Below, one piece after another: positions 49,607-59,994 of a stretch of 64,000 nt of DNA; within the stretch, counting starts at the first letter, position 1, and each line of letters starts with the position of its first letter. This DNA is from Mercurialis annua (taxonomy: Eukaryota; Streptophyta; Magnoliopsida; Malpighiales; Euphorbiaceae), in assembly GCF_937616625.2 (NCBI RefSeq), contig NC_065570.1, positions 9,124,001-9,188,000 on the forward strand, read 5' to 3'. Below the pieces are notes generated by a model. It saw only the letters and a list, made by a program, of their open reading frames with translations. It was not told the DNA's origin and searched no databases. Position numbers and translations under genes: made by a program.

Positions 49607-50297
49607 ACGAAAACCTCATTTAGGGTGAGTTTCTGTTTCGGAAACTCCCAGAAATTCTTCGGAAATGCTTCGGGGCCGTTTCCGTGAATGTTAAAAATTG
49701 GAAACTCATTTCCTAAAAGGAAATTCGTTTTCTAAATAAAAAAAATTCTTAAACAGTTAAAAAACCCTAAAAAAGTTACTTATAAATAAAGGGACCTGAT
49801 TAATACCCATAATATGGGATGTTGATGATGATGAATTCGGAAATATGGAAGAAACGGATGCTCTTGAATTTGCTAACCTTACTTTGGATGAATCGGAATT
49901 AGAATCCGTATTTTTGTTGACAATAAAAATTTGTTAATAGAGATAGCAATGCTAGCTAGTCTAAAAAAATACAACAAATTTATTTTTTTAGTGTCGTTGG
50001 ATTCTATTATAATTCTAAAAATTTCAAACAATTAGACTTTATAGTTATAGAATTTATTAATATGTTATACTTATCATTTATTCAAATAAATTTTTTTTAT
50101 AATAGGTTATATATATGGAAATAAACTTTTTAAATTTTTTATATATATATAATAAATTTTATAATTTTCAATATTTATAAATATAGCCCTCTATTTTTAC
50201 TATTTATACGTTTTCCCCACGTTTCCGTTTCCTATCATTTGAAAAAATCTGTTTCGCCGTTTTCATTTCCGTTTTGGAAACCGTTTCCGTGCAACTT
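49607..50297. mobile_element. Long GCACGGAAA-family element inserted in the duplicated Yos1 leader intron
   Basis: The left end is ATGATGCACGAAAACC and the right end ACCGTTTCCGTGCAACTT, an inverted match. Copy 1 of the duplication shows the empty site. ATATGTAA on the left and AGTTGTAA on the right may be a worn 8-bp duplication. At 49816-49939 is a 41-codon open stretch with GAT/GAA-rich acidic codons (DDEFGNMEETDALEFANLTL) that resembles a transposase C-terminus, perhaps hAT-like; this is a guess. Confidence 0.7.
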
Positions 50298-50480
50298 AGT
50301 TGTAAGTTGAGAAGCTGAGTTCTGTTTTCCAGTTGGAATGGAATTAAGTAGATATTCATTGTAGTTTCTTCAACTTCTCCTCTGCTCTTTTCGTTCATTA
50401 TTTGATGTCAGAGCCAACCACAATTATACTTTTCAGTTTTCAACATCATCATTATCACGGTGAAGCAGTTTTCTGGCTGA
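50298..50480 (+). pseudogene. Yos1-like pseudogene (duplicate relic)
   Basis: Part of the leader intron (GTAAGTTGAGAAG.. to about 50400) is followed directly by the last 14 codons of the Yos1 frame (FNIIIITVK, then QFSG and stop) at about 50438-50480. The start codon, the first 63 or so codons and the leader acceptor are deleted. One retained Leu codon reads Gln. It cannot encode the protein. Confidence 0.88.
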
Positions 50481-51036
50481 GGTTGAACAGCACAATTATG
50501 CAGTGCTCACTGTATGTGCACTGAATTTCAAAGAAGCCTCAGTTACTAGGGGATTTTGTATGATAATACCATGTTGACATACCATTCAATGTAAAACAAG
50601 GTAATTCTCTTGTTGATCTGTTAGCTTTTTCAATTTCTAGACTTGTTTTCTTAAGTATGAAAGTTTATTGCTAGTTGTTATGGCTTCGGTGTAATCGAGT
50701 CGAAATACCGTTAAGCTCGAACTTCTCGAACTTGACTCGTTTTTAAAATACGAACTTCAAAACTCACTCATTCTAAAATATGAAGGTTGAAATTTGATTT
50801 GAAGTCGATCGAGTTCTATTTTAATAGTTCAAGCTTGAAGTTGGTAGAATAATAAAAGATTGAGTTCCTCTCAATTCCATTACTTTCATAAATATTTAAA
50901 AACTGAACTAAAATCTAGTATAAAAAGGTAAGACTATTATTATAAATATGACAATTGCAAAGAAAAGGTAGTTTTTCAACAGTATAGATTCATAATAAAC
51001 ATGCAGAAACGAGCTGATAATGTGATTCTGTGATGA

Positions 51037-51645
51037 TCATTCAACTGGTATCATAACCTCATTAGTCCTAAAAGGAGGCAAAGTGATCCAAGGTGGATTG
51101 TACCTCGCCAATACAAACTCCCCGATCACTTTATACCCATCTCCGGCCAGCTTATCTTTCAGCATCTCCACCTTTTCCTGCACCACCTTCTCCGACGCTA
51201 TGCCGCTAAACTTCACCACCCCATACTTCTTCTCCCCCTCTTCCCTTATCACCACCCTCTCATCCGTCGGCTTCGGTGCCTCCTCAGCTTTTGTGTACTT
51301 GGCAGGCAATGAGAACTGCATGGTGATCATCTTCTTCTCTTCTCCGCCTTCTTTTGTCAGAACAGGAGCAGTCATCGCAATCTTTTCGCTTTCACCGCCA
51401 GTTTTGGTTATGACAGGAGCCGTCATGGCTATTTTTTCGGGCTTTGTATTTTGTGGATTGCTGAAAGCACCGATGTAATTAGCGAGAACGGTGAATCCGT
51501 CTTTGTCACTTGTGGATTGGGATGAATCGTATGTGACTTGTGCAAGAACTGCGGGTGGATATTTTCTGATTTCGTATCCGCTCAAGGACTTGATCACTTC
51601 ATATTTCGGGGTTTCGACAGCGATTCTTCCGAGAATTAGTCCCAT
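51037..51645 (-). CDS. SOUL haem-binding family protein, copy 2, intronless, 202 aa
   Basis: A complete open frame starting MGLILGRIAVETPKYEVIKS and ending FRTNEVMIPVE. Compared with copy 1 it has roughly 18 substitutions, clustered around residues 36-65 (QVTYDSSQSTSDKDG against ELTYDPSQFKGDKDGG). It has lost one Gly there and gained an Ile in the C-terminal motif (NPPWITLPPF against NPPWTLPPF), an in-frame 3-base insertion. The haem-binding-domain core and the double MTAPV motif are intact, so it may be functional. The upstream 230 bp is shared with copy 1, suggesting similar initial regulation. A dead Yos1 relic lies beyond its 3' end. Confidence 0.93.
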   Translation of the reverse strand: MGLILGRIAVETPKYEVIKSLSGYEIRKYPPAVLAQVTYDSSQSTSDKDGFTVLANYIGAFSNPQNTKPEKIAMTAPVITKTGGESEKIAMTAPVLTKEGGEEKKMITMQFSLPAKYTKAEEAPKPTDERVVIREEGEKKYGVVKFSGIASEKVVQEKVEMLKDKLAGDGYKVIGEFVLARYNPPWITLPPFRTNEVMIPVE

Positions 51646-52078
51646 TGATTTAGTGTTTATGTATGTTTTGGTGTAGATATTATTTGAAACGGGCTAGTAT
51701 TATTTTCTTATATAGAGAGAGTAAAAAGTGATTGATCAAGATTTTGATGCGCGGACTAGTTGACAAAGGAGACTGCTTCGAAAGCGGGAAAGAATGGTTA
51801 TTTAGAATGAGTGGTGGGAATTGGAAGATGCTAATGTGGTTTTGATTCATCCACCAACACTTTGAAAAGTTGTGCAAGTAGAGCCTGCGCTTCCTAGGAC
51901 TGCAAGAGTATAAAGTTTAAAATACACACAAGAAGTTTTGTGCCAAATTGTAGTAATACTTTGAATCAGTATTTTAATGCAGGTTCGATCACAAAGCTGA
52001 GACAAATCTAATTCAGTACCACTTACAAACAAATTGTACTTCTTCCGTCACTTAAAAAAATCTTTTCTTAGTTTTCAC

Positions 52079-52814
52079 TAGAGGTGGCAATTTTCACCCA
52101 CCCATACCCACCCATTATATAAAGGGTATGGGTTATAAAAGGGTAGTTATATGTTAAATGGGTAGTAAATGGGTAAAAATTTTCCTACCCATTAAAATAA
52201 GGGTTATAAAGGGTTTGACATGGGTATCCATACTCTACCCATAATGATTTAATAGGCAAAATTAGTTGAATGATACATGTCAATTTTAGAGTATTTGAGT
52301 TTTTTTTAGAATATCAAATAAATTTTAAATTTTAAAATCAATATTCAAAAGTCATAAAGAATCAAAATAATTTTTTTTTAAAAATATTTTTTTTCAAAAA
52401 ATATTTTTTTTCGGAAAATATTTTTTTTTCAGAAAAGTATTTTTTTTCGGAAAATATTTTTATTTTCAGAAAAATTCTTTTTTTCGGAAAATATTATTTT
52501 CCAGAAAATTTTTTTTTTTGGAAAATATTATTTTCCAGAAAATACTTTTTTTTTGTCGGAAAATACTTTTTTCTCATAAAATGTACAATTAAATTTTAAA
52601 AAATCAATTTCTAACATTTTTTTTAAATGAATCAATTTCTAACATTACACATATAAAGTGGGTTAATGGGTGGGTTAGGGTCATATAGGGTTACATGGGT
52701 ATGGGTACCCATATAAAATTAAAACGGGTCATAAATGGGTAGATTACCCATTTATAACCCTACCCATTTAAACCCAACCCATACCCACCCAAACCCACCC
52801 ATTTGCCACCTCTA
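52079..52814. mobile_element. hAT-type non-autonomous element, 736 bp, 8-bp TSD
   Basis: The ends are TAGAGGTGGCAA and its inverted match TTGCCACCTCTA. GTTTTCAC is duplicated exactly at 52071-52078 and 52815-52822. The subterminal parts repeat ACCCATA / TATGGGT many times. The middle is a tandem array (52371-52585). Confidence 0.94.
52371..52585. repeat. Tandem array of a unit of about 20 bp (TTTTCGGAAAATATT-like) inside the hAT element
   Basis: About ten degenerate repeats of a [20 protein letters not shown] unit, alternating CGGAAAA and CAGAAAA, form the centre of the hAT element. Confidence 0.85.
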
Positions 52815-52871
52815 GTTTTCACATACATCAAGAAGATATAAAAGTAAATATGTTTCCTTGTATTTTTTTTT

Positions 52872-53209
52872 GGCTTAATACATAGTTTGACCTATGAATT
52901 TGTACCCTTTTACCCATCTAACCCTTAAACTTAACGTCTCACCTATCGAACCTATGAACTTGTTAAATAATCCAATTTGACCCCTGAACTTGATAAATAT
53001 GCAAATATTGAACCCTTCGTGTCCACCTGTCACTTGAAACATTTTAGAAGAAATTGTGTACGGAGGGGTTCAATGTTTACGTATTTATCAAGTTCGGGGG
53101 TCAAATCGGGTTATTTAACAAGTTCAGGGGTTCGATAGGTGAGACGTTAAGTTTGGAGGTTAGATGGGTAAAAGGGTACAAGTTCAGGGGTCAAATTATG
53201 TATTAAGCC
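52872..53209. mobile_element. MULE-like MITE, GGCTTAATACATA type, 338 bp
   Basis: The ends are GGCTTAATACATAGTTTGAC and, inverted, GGCTTAATACATAATTTGAC. The arms pair almost completely, repeating GAACTTGTTAAATAA / TTATTTAACAAGTTC. Flanks ATTTTTTTTT and ATCTTTTTTT fit a 10-bp duplication with one mismatch. Confidence 0.85.
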
Positions 53210-55040
53210 ATCTTTTTTTTATAATTAAGAAGAGGTTGTGGGAGAAATTAAATCTACAACCTTGACAGTTTATTGTTCAGCGCTTATATTATTTGAACTA
53301 CAGCTCGTTGATCTTTTTTTTTTGTATTTATAACATGAAATTTAAAACTTGACAATTATATGTGCTAATTTGCCAAATTGGTATGTAACAAATTTAGTTT
53401 AATGGCTAAATTCTCTATGTAATACGTTACTAGACCACATTTTACATAGCGAGTTACACTAACATTTTGTACTAATTAGGCTAATCTATATACATTAAAC
53501 TCCTTTTTAATGTAAATTGACCCCTTATTCTTTAATTTTATGGCTTCACCCTGACCATGATGAATTTACAAATAAAAGTAACCATTTTTCCAGGTTTCAG
53601 TTCTTTAATGAGATGATAGATAATAACCAACTTTTCTTCATTTCTTAACTCGGGTCACAGTGCTTCTACTTTGAATGTCTAAGTGGAAATTGGAACTAAA
53701 TGACTTACTAATGATAAGCTTTTAAGGTTTCCTTTGCAAACAGAAAAATAAACCCAACAAAATGATGGTTGAAATTAGACAATCTCTATCATTATAATGA
53801 ACAAAAATTAAAACAATTTGGACATTTTTCATCTCACTATTCATCAAGCAAAACAGAGCTTCCTACACAGTTCGAACTAGCTACCTCATATAATAATATC
53901 CCATGAAATAGAGTTTCCTAAACTACTCTGCAATAACTGTCTCATAAAACACTTCAATGCTTGGTGATAGATGTTAGTTAAATATAAAAATAAAAGCAAC
54001 GGTAGTAATTCTAGCAATTTTAGTTCTAATATCAGATCTTACTAAAACAACATTGTTAGTTGAACTGAATCACATCACCTCACAAAGGTGTGCTTCTGCA
54101 GACAGAACCGCCAACATGTTCCTATTAAGTTACGAGTAAGCTACTCACAACTCACAAGACCAAAAAACTAGTAATATCGATGAACAATTGATAACATAAT
54201 TCAACAATTTAATAACCCTAATAAATAAATATCAGACCAAAATAACTCAAGCACTCATTCTAGTTTAAGCTATCCGATGATAATTACTTGCCACTCGAAC
54301 TTAAACGGAACACCGAATAGAAATAACAAAGTTGCCAACAAGTTAAATATCATGAACATACATATAATGGATGCAATTAGCAACCCTAACAATGTCATGT
54401 TAAGTGACGGATCTCAGCAAATTTGGTTGACATCTTGAATATCCAATTGAGGAAATTTCAGATAGATAACGCAGTTTATAATTACTGAACATCACTGATC
54501 CAATCAAACAACCAGGCACATTGTCAAAGAATAAATTAAAATGGCAAAAAAAACTCAGATTCAAGAACAAAAAATGAATAAATGAGATCTCAGTAACTCA
54601 AAGTTATCTTCAATTGAAATAATTTTCAGATAGATAACGCAGTATTTCATTAACATCATCGATCCCATAATAAAACAATAATTATGAAAAGCATCTCAGA
54701 GAATTAAAACCCCGTTCTTTTCTTCACGGTGAATCAAAGTGCAAGGATAACAAGTTTTTATATAATCTCATCACTGATGCTGATTCAAATAATCCTCATT
54801 AGAAGGGAAAATACGTAAATTTGAAAAGTAAGCTGTATGTGAAGCTTCTATAGTTTTGCATTTTGATGTCTACGGTTCAATTGAATTACTATCTGAAACC
54901 CTAATTTGCTATTTGTACCTTTTAAAGAAGGCTGGACAGACTGAAGGCTTAATTTAAGGGTTTGTTTGGCATATGAGGTTTCTCTATTCCATTCACCGGC
55001 TAGAGTTATTCCGTAATGTGGACGAAGGTTATTCTTTTAT
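53210..55040. other. Intergenic region without recognisable gene
   Basis: A SINE-like B-box remnant (reverse orientation) may lie at 53235-53310. The rest, including 53500-54960, shows no coding frame and no clear repeat ends. An imperfect repeat of AGATAGATAACGCAGT occurs at 54459 and 54627. Confidence 0.4.
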
Positions 55041-55904
55041 GGCTTAATTACTTAAAAAACCCTCACCTTTAACTTTTTTTTCGTTTATACGCTGATCTAA
55101 AAAAATTCACATATACTCATGACCTTATCTCTATGTTTCACCTTTACCCTTGGGGTATTAAATTTACATCTTTTCATTTGAAAACAAAGTTTAAAATAGT
55201 TCTTCATTTTTAGTATATATTCTAATTGCACGTCAATGTTATTAATTATATAAAAACATTTTCTTCTATAATAAAATCAATTAACCATAATTATTTAATT
55301 ATTCCCGACCTACAACCGTACTCCAATTTTAGAATCCGCTATCAAAATTAAAAACCGTAAAAAAATTCTTTAAACAAAATTAAATTAATTTTTTTAAAAA
55401 ATATATTTCACCCACCGCCACCATCCTCCTTCCGTGAAAGGAGGAACAGTCGTCCTCCTTCCATGGAGGAACAGCGTGTCCTTTCTTCCATGGAAGAACA
55501 CGTTGTTCCTCCATGAAAGGAGGAGGAGCTGCTCCTCCTTTTCCGACGTCGGTTCTGAAAATCGATTTTTTTTTAATAATAATATTTGTGGTTTTTTAAA
55601 TTGGAGTATAATAATAGATTGTAATTAATAAAAAAATATTTTATTTACTTTATTTTATTTAAATTAAAAACAATAGGACTTATTTGAACATTTTTAAAGA
55701 TGAAGTATTTGTTTGTATTGTTTTAGTAGAAAAGGTATAAAATAACCCTTATATTTAGTTGTTTTCAATAAATCGTCTTTTTTTTGAATTCTGTGGTAGA
55801 GGTGAAACATAAAGATAAGGTCATGAGTATATGTGACAATTTTCCTAAATCAGGGTATAAACGAAAACAAAATTAAAGGTGAGGATTTTTTAAGTAATTA
55901 AACC
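55041..55904. mobile_element. Long MULE-like element, GGCTTAATTACTT family, 864 bp, 9-bp TSD
   Basis: TTCTTTTAT is duplicated exactly at 55032-55040 and 55905-55913. The ends are GGCTTAATTACTTAAAAAA and, inverted, GGTTTAATTACTTAAAAAA. The centre (55425-55550) is a series of CCTCCTTC..GAAGGAGG and CCATGGA hairpins. Its right part matches the chimeric element at 48420-48671. Confidence 0.94.
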
Positions 55905-56122
55905 TTCTTTTATTTTAGTTTTTCAATTTTTCTTAATTTCTGAATTGCTTTATTAATATTAGGTTAATTTTCCCCCAATTTTTTTTTTTCAAAGCTATAA
56001 TTAGATAGATAAGATAAAGTTTACAAATTGATGAAAGTCATATTAACAAAATCTAATCATATGAACTTCCAAAATGCAAACGAAAGGGAAAATCAAAAAT
56101 ACACATGAAACTTATAAAAAAA

Positions 56123-56322
56123 GGATTGGGATTCCCTCAAGTTCATTTTGAACTTGAGAGGGTCATGTTCACGATCTATACCGTTCATTACAAAATGAAC
56201 GGTGTAGATCAAAAAAGCACAATTTTAATCAAATTAATCTACACCGTTCATTTTATAATGAACAGTATAGATCGTGAACATGATCCCCTCAAGTTCAAAT
56301 GAACTTGAGGGAATCCCAATCC
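56123..56322. mobile_element. Hairpin MITE, 200 bp, GGATTGGGATTCCCTC termini
   Basis: The left arm GGATTGGGATTCCCTCAAGT is the exact inverse of the right end, and pairing continues through GATCTATACCGTTCATT. Flanks TATAAAAAAA and TATAAAAAAC fit a 9-10 bp duplication with one difference. Confidence 0.85.
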
Positions 56323-56903
56323 TATAAAAAACAAGCAAAAAATAATCGAAAAAGTATAGGCTAAGCCGGAATCCGCTAAACCTAGCACTTGAATTTTTCA
56401 AGAGAGCGGGGTTAGATCCATGAACTCGTCTGATTTCGCTTTTGAACTCGCTTGCTCCCTACTTTCATCCGCATCTTTAACAAGTTCCAACAAAGATAGA
56501 ACAAACAAACACCATACCTACATCAAAACTTCTTAATCATCAAAGTTTAAAAATAAAGCTCCAACAAACACTAAATATCTTTGAAATAATCCAAAAAATC
56601 CGACATGCAATAAAAAAAACCATCCAAAAAAATAAATTAAACCATAAAAAGCTCCAAAATGAAGGATTTATTGAATAAAAGGGTAGAAAAGTAAAGAAAT
56701 AAAAAGTTAAAAATGGAGGAGATAGTTTTCCGGCTAAAAGACCGAAAAACCACCTTCTCAAAGACAAGGTTTGATGAGAGGTTTTTAGAGAGAAAAGAGA
56801 GAGAGTTTTTTAGAGGGAGATAAATTAAAGTTGAGTGAATAGTACGTATTAACTTAAAGTAAGACTTTGATAAATAGAACTATTTAGTAAAACGTTAGTA
56901 GTT

Positions 56904-57092
56904 TTTTTTTTTTGGTAAGCCCATCCGGTTTCCAAGGTTTCGCCCTGACTAATTCGAATCCGACCCGTGTCGCGCATCTGGCATGGTGGGTGAGTCTTTC
57001 AGTGAGAATTTTCTGCATTCACAAGGACTCGAACCCGGGATCTTGCTTAATCGATAACAAGCCGCTTACCACTTGAATCAACTTCCATTGGT
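56904..57092 (-). mobile_element. tRNA-derived SINE with poly(A) tail and 17-bp TSD
   Basis: Read on the minus strand: the head contains A-box-like GTGGTAAGCGGCTTG, then B-box GGGTTCGAGTCCTTG, then a tRNA-unrelated body, ending in an A tract (the T run at 56904-56913). GTAAAACGTTAGTAGTT at 56887-56903 and GTAAAACGTTAATAGTT at 57093-57109 form a 17-bp target duplication with one mismatch, as expected for LINE-assisted insertion. Confidence 0.92.
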
Positions 57093-57129
57093 GTAAAACG
57101 TTAATAGTTAATTGTTAGTTGTTATATCA

Positions 57130-57235
57130 TAAATTGGTTTTAAACCACTTGACTTTACTGAGATTCAAAGCGAAGACTTTAGGAATGTATTTGAAGTACC
57201 TAACCACTTCGACCAGGTCTCATTGGCCAAATGTT
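57130..57235 (-). mobile_element. SINE-like fragment
   Basis: On the minus strand CCAATGAGACCTGGTCGAAG is followed by GTGGTTAGGTACTTC and later GCTTTGAATCTCAG, weakly resembling A and B boxes. No tail or target duplication is clear. Confidence 0.3.
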
Positions 57236-58306
57236 AAATAAATTATTTTGTTTTCATATAACTTTTTCAATTTATACATGTACTTCATGAAAATGAATTA
57301 TTTTGGCTTCTTCTTAATAACTAAATCAATTTTTACATTTTATTTTAATCTGAGGTTATATTAAATAAAATAAACTATTATTTTATAATTATATTTCCTA
57401 TTCGACCAACTAATGAAAATCATATAATGTTGTGCAATTTTAACTTTCAACAATTCATATCAATAGAATATTATACCTATAGAAAATTATATAAATTTTT
57501 TTGCTACAAAGTATATGAGGTGTTCTAGAAAAATCTCAACTATAAAACAATATCTTTTAAGTCTTTTATAATTAGATTAATTTTTATTCGAGTCTGGTGG
57601 GTCATTTTTTAGAATTATATCCTTCTTTTGATGTTATATTGTATAAACTAAAGAAAATGTTAGTATTTTTTTAATTCTCGTCAAATAATTACTTTTTAAA
57701 GCAAAACATACTTTCACTTTTCAAATTCCAAATTGATAGATATTTTAAGGTAAATATAAATATTAAAAAAAATTATTTTATCATAATTAAATGAGATTAA
57801 TTTATAAAAAAAATTAACACGATTTCCTTTATTTATATAGTACTAACTTTGTGTCTCTTAGTGTTTTTTTTTTTGGTATATTAAATTATTATATGATAGG
57901 ACTAATTAATAACTTTAATTTAGTGTTTATAATTTGTGACAAAGAAGCTTTAAATAGTGACTATCAATTTTCATGGAGGGATCGTACTTTTTGAACACTT
58001 ATTAAAAAAAATACTACTAGAAATGTAGCCTACAAAAAGTAAAATATAAGTTTTAATTATCTTTGCTTTCAGAGAATAAAGCACATATTGTTTTTAGGAC
58101 ATGAGATAGGTTAATTATAGGAATTTGGAGCTAAATAAAAATGTTCCAACAAGAAACCATCCATCTAAATCTGAAACAAAATCAAAATTTGACATGAAAA
58201 CTACCAATACGCTCGCTCTATCACAATTCACAACTCATAATTCCACCGAAATTCAATACCAAAAAACCAGCACATACATACCTTCTTCACCATTCATAAT
58301 TCTTCC
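57236..58306. other. Intergenic, upstream of beta-tubulin
   Basis: Very AT-rich with no gene or bounded repeat. It should include the distal tubulin promoter. Confidence 0.4.
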
Positions 58307-58314
58307 TATAAAAC
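58307..58314 (+). promoter_or_regulatory. TATA box of the beta-tubulin gene
   Basis: TATAAAAC lies 73 bp before the ATG, in front of a C/T-rich leader (CTCCCCTTTTC, CCTCTGCCTCCCCTC) typical of strongly expressed plant genes. Confidence 0.7.
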
Positions 58315-58386
58315 TCCCCTTTTCATCCTTTTCACACCTCTGCCTCCCCTCAATTTCCTCTAGTCTTGATCAACCTTAACCCGAAA

Positions 58387-59994
58387 ATGCGAGAAATTCT
58401 TCATATCCAAGGTGGCCAATGTGGCAACCAAATCGGAGCCAAGTTTTGGGAGGTGGTCTGTGCTGAACATGGCATCGATCCTACCGGTAGGTGCAATGGG
58501 GACATTAGTGATCTTCAGCTTGACAGGATCAATGTTTATTTCAATGAGGCCAGAGGTGGCAGGTACGTGCCAAGGGCGGTTCTTATGGATCTCGAGCCTG
58601 GAACCATGGATAGTGTCAGGTCTGGTCCGCATGGTCAGATATTTCGACCTGATAATTTTGTTTTTGGTCAATCTGGTGCTGGAAACAATTGGGCTAAAGG
58701 TCATTATACGGAAGGTGCTGAGTTGATTGACTCTGTGCTCGACGTTGTTCGTAAAGAAGCGGAGAATTGTGATTGCTTGCAAGGTTTGTGTTTTCAGGAA
58801 TTTTGATGAATTTGTTGTTTTTTTGTTGTTGTGTTTCTTGCTGAATTTGGGTGGTTGTTTTCATTTTCAGGATTTCAGGTTTGTCACTCTTTAGGAGGAG
58901 GAACGGGGTCCGGCATGGGGACTCTTTTGATATCGAAAATCCGAGAGGAATACCCCGATCGAATGATGCTTACGTTCTCCGTTTTCCCTTCTCCTAAGGT
59001 TTCTGATACGGTTGTTGAGCCTTATAATGCCACTCTTTCTGTTCATCAGCTTGTTGAAAATGCAGATGAATGTATGGTTCTTGATAATGAAGCTCTGTAT
59101 GATATCTGCTTCCGCACCCTTAAACTCGCTACACCGAGCTGTAAGTTTTTCCCTTTCGCCATATGTTGCACGGACACGCTGAAATAAGAACCAGCAAAAC
59201 AACATTTCTTTACAAAAAGAAAGTATATCCGGAAAGAAAAATGAGATACTTGACAAGTTTCCGTGCAACAATGCTTTTCCCCATCCAATATTATTCTGCA
59301 AAACTGATTTCTGTTTTGTGCTTCAGTTGGTGATTTGAACCATTTGATTTCTGCTACCATGTCTGGAGTCACATGCTGCTTGAGATTCCCAGGTCAGCTG
59401 AACTCTGACCTGAGAAAGCTAGCCGTGAATCTCATCCCCTTCCCACGCCTCCATTTCTTTATGGTCGGGTTTGCTCCTCTAACCTCCCGTGGCTCCCAGC
59501 AATACTCAGCCCTGACGGTTCCAGAACTCACCCAACAAATGTGGGATGCAAAGAACATGATGTGCGCAGCAGATCCTCGCCACGGCCGCTATCTTACAGC
59601 TTCAGCCATGTTCAGAGGGAAAATGAGCACCAAGGAAGTTGACGAGCAGATGATCAATGTACAAAATAAGAACTCATCCTATTTTGTCGAATGGATTCCC
59701 AACAATGTCAAATCGACTGTTTGTGATATCGCTCCGATAGGCCTGAAAATGGCGTCCACATTTATTGGGAACTCGACGTCAATCCAAGAGATGTTTCGCC
59801 GTGTGAGCGAACAGTTCACTGCCATGTTCAGGAGGAAGGCTTTCTTGCATTGGTATACAGGGGAAGGCATGGATGAGATGGAGTTCACAGAGGCAGAGAG
59901 CAATATGAATGATTTGGTTTCCGAATATCAGCAGTACCAAGATGCAACAGCTGATGAGGATTATGAGGAAGAGAATGAAGAACATGATATGTAA
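58387..59994 (+). CDS. TUB: Beta-tubulin, 3 exons, 444 aa
   Basis: Exons: 58387-58783, 58871-59140 and 59327-59994, with GT-AG introns at the two positions usual for plant beta-tubulins. The protein starts MREI, the N-terminal tetrapeptide that mediates tubulin mRNA autoregulation in animals, and continues [13 protein letters not shown]. The GTP-binding loop GGGTGSGMG is present, as are the [20 protein letters not shown] and [20 protein letters not shown] blocks. The C-terminal tail is acidic ([16 protein letters not shown]). It forms the alpha/beta heterodimer of microtubules in the cytosol. Plants have many close isoforms and I cannot number this one. Intron 2 carries a 108-bp inverted-terminus element. 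The length is standard and no key residues are missing. Confidence 0.97.
59164..59271. mobile_element. 108-bp inverted-terminus element (GCACGGAAA family) in tubulin intron 2
   Basis: The ends are TGTTGCACGG and CCGTGCAACA, perfect 10-bp inverted termini. It fills more than half of the 186-bp intron. No matching flanking duplication was seen. Confidence 0.8.

Larger units (their letters stand above)
49463..51890. repeat. Segmental duplication, copy 2 (Yos1 relic + SOUL unit)
   Basis: It aligns with 46040-48034 in direct orientation, with two large differences: an insertion of about 690 bp (49607-50297) in the former leader intron, and a deletion of most of the Yos1 coding region. The SOUL gene and its upstream 230 bp are retained. 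Confidence 0.9.

Noticed and set aside
58360..58806. 140-codon minus-strand and 104-codon plus-strand frames over tubulin exon 1
   Set aside because: Shadows of the beta-tubulin frame, which alone matches a known family.
59164..59271. Target-site duplication for the tubulin intron element
   Set aside because: Flanks (TCGCCATA and ATGCTTTT) do not match, so I report only the inverted termini.
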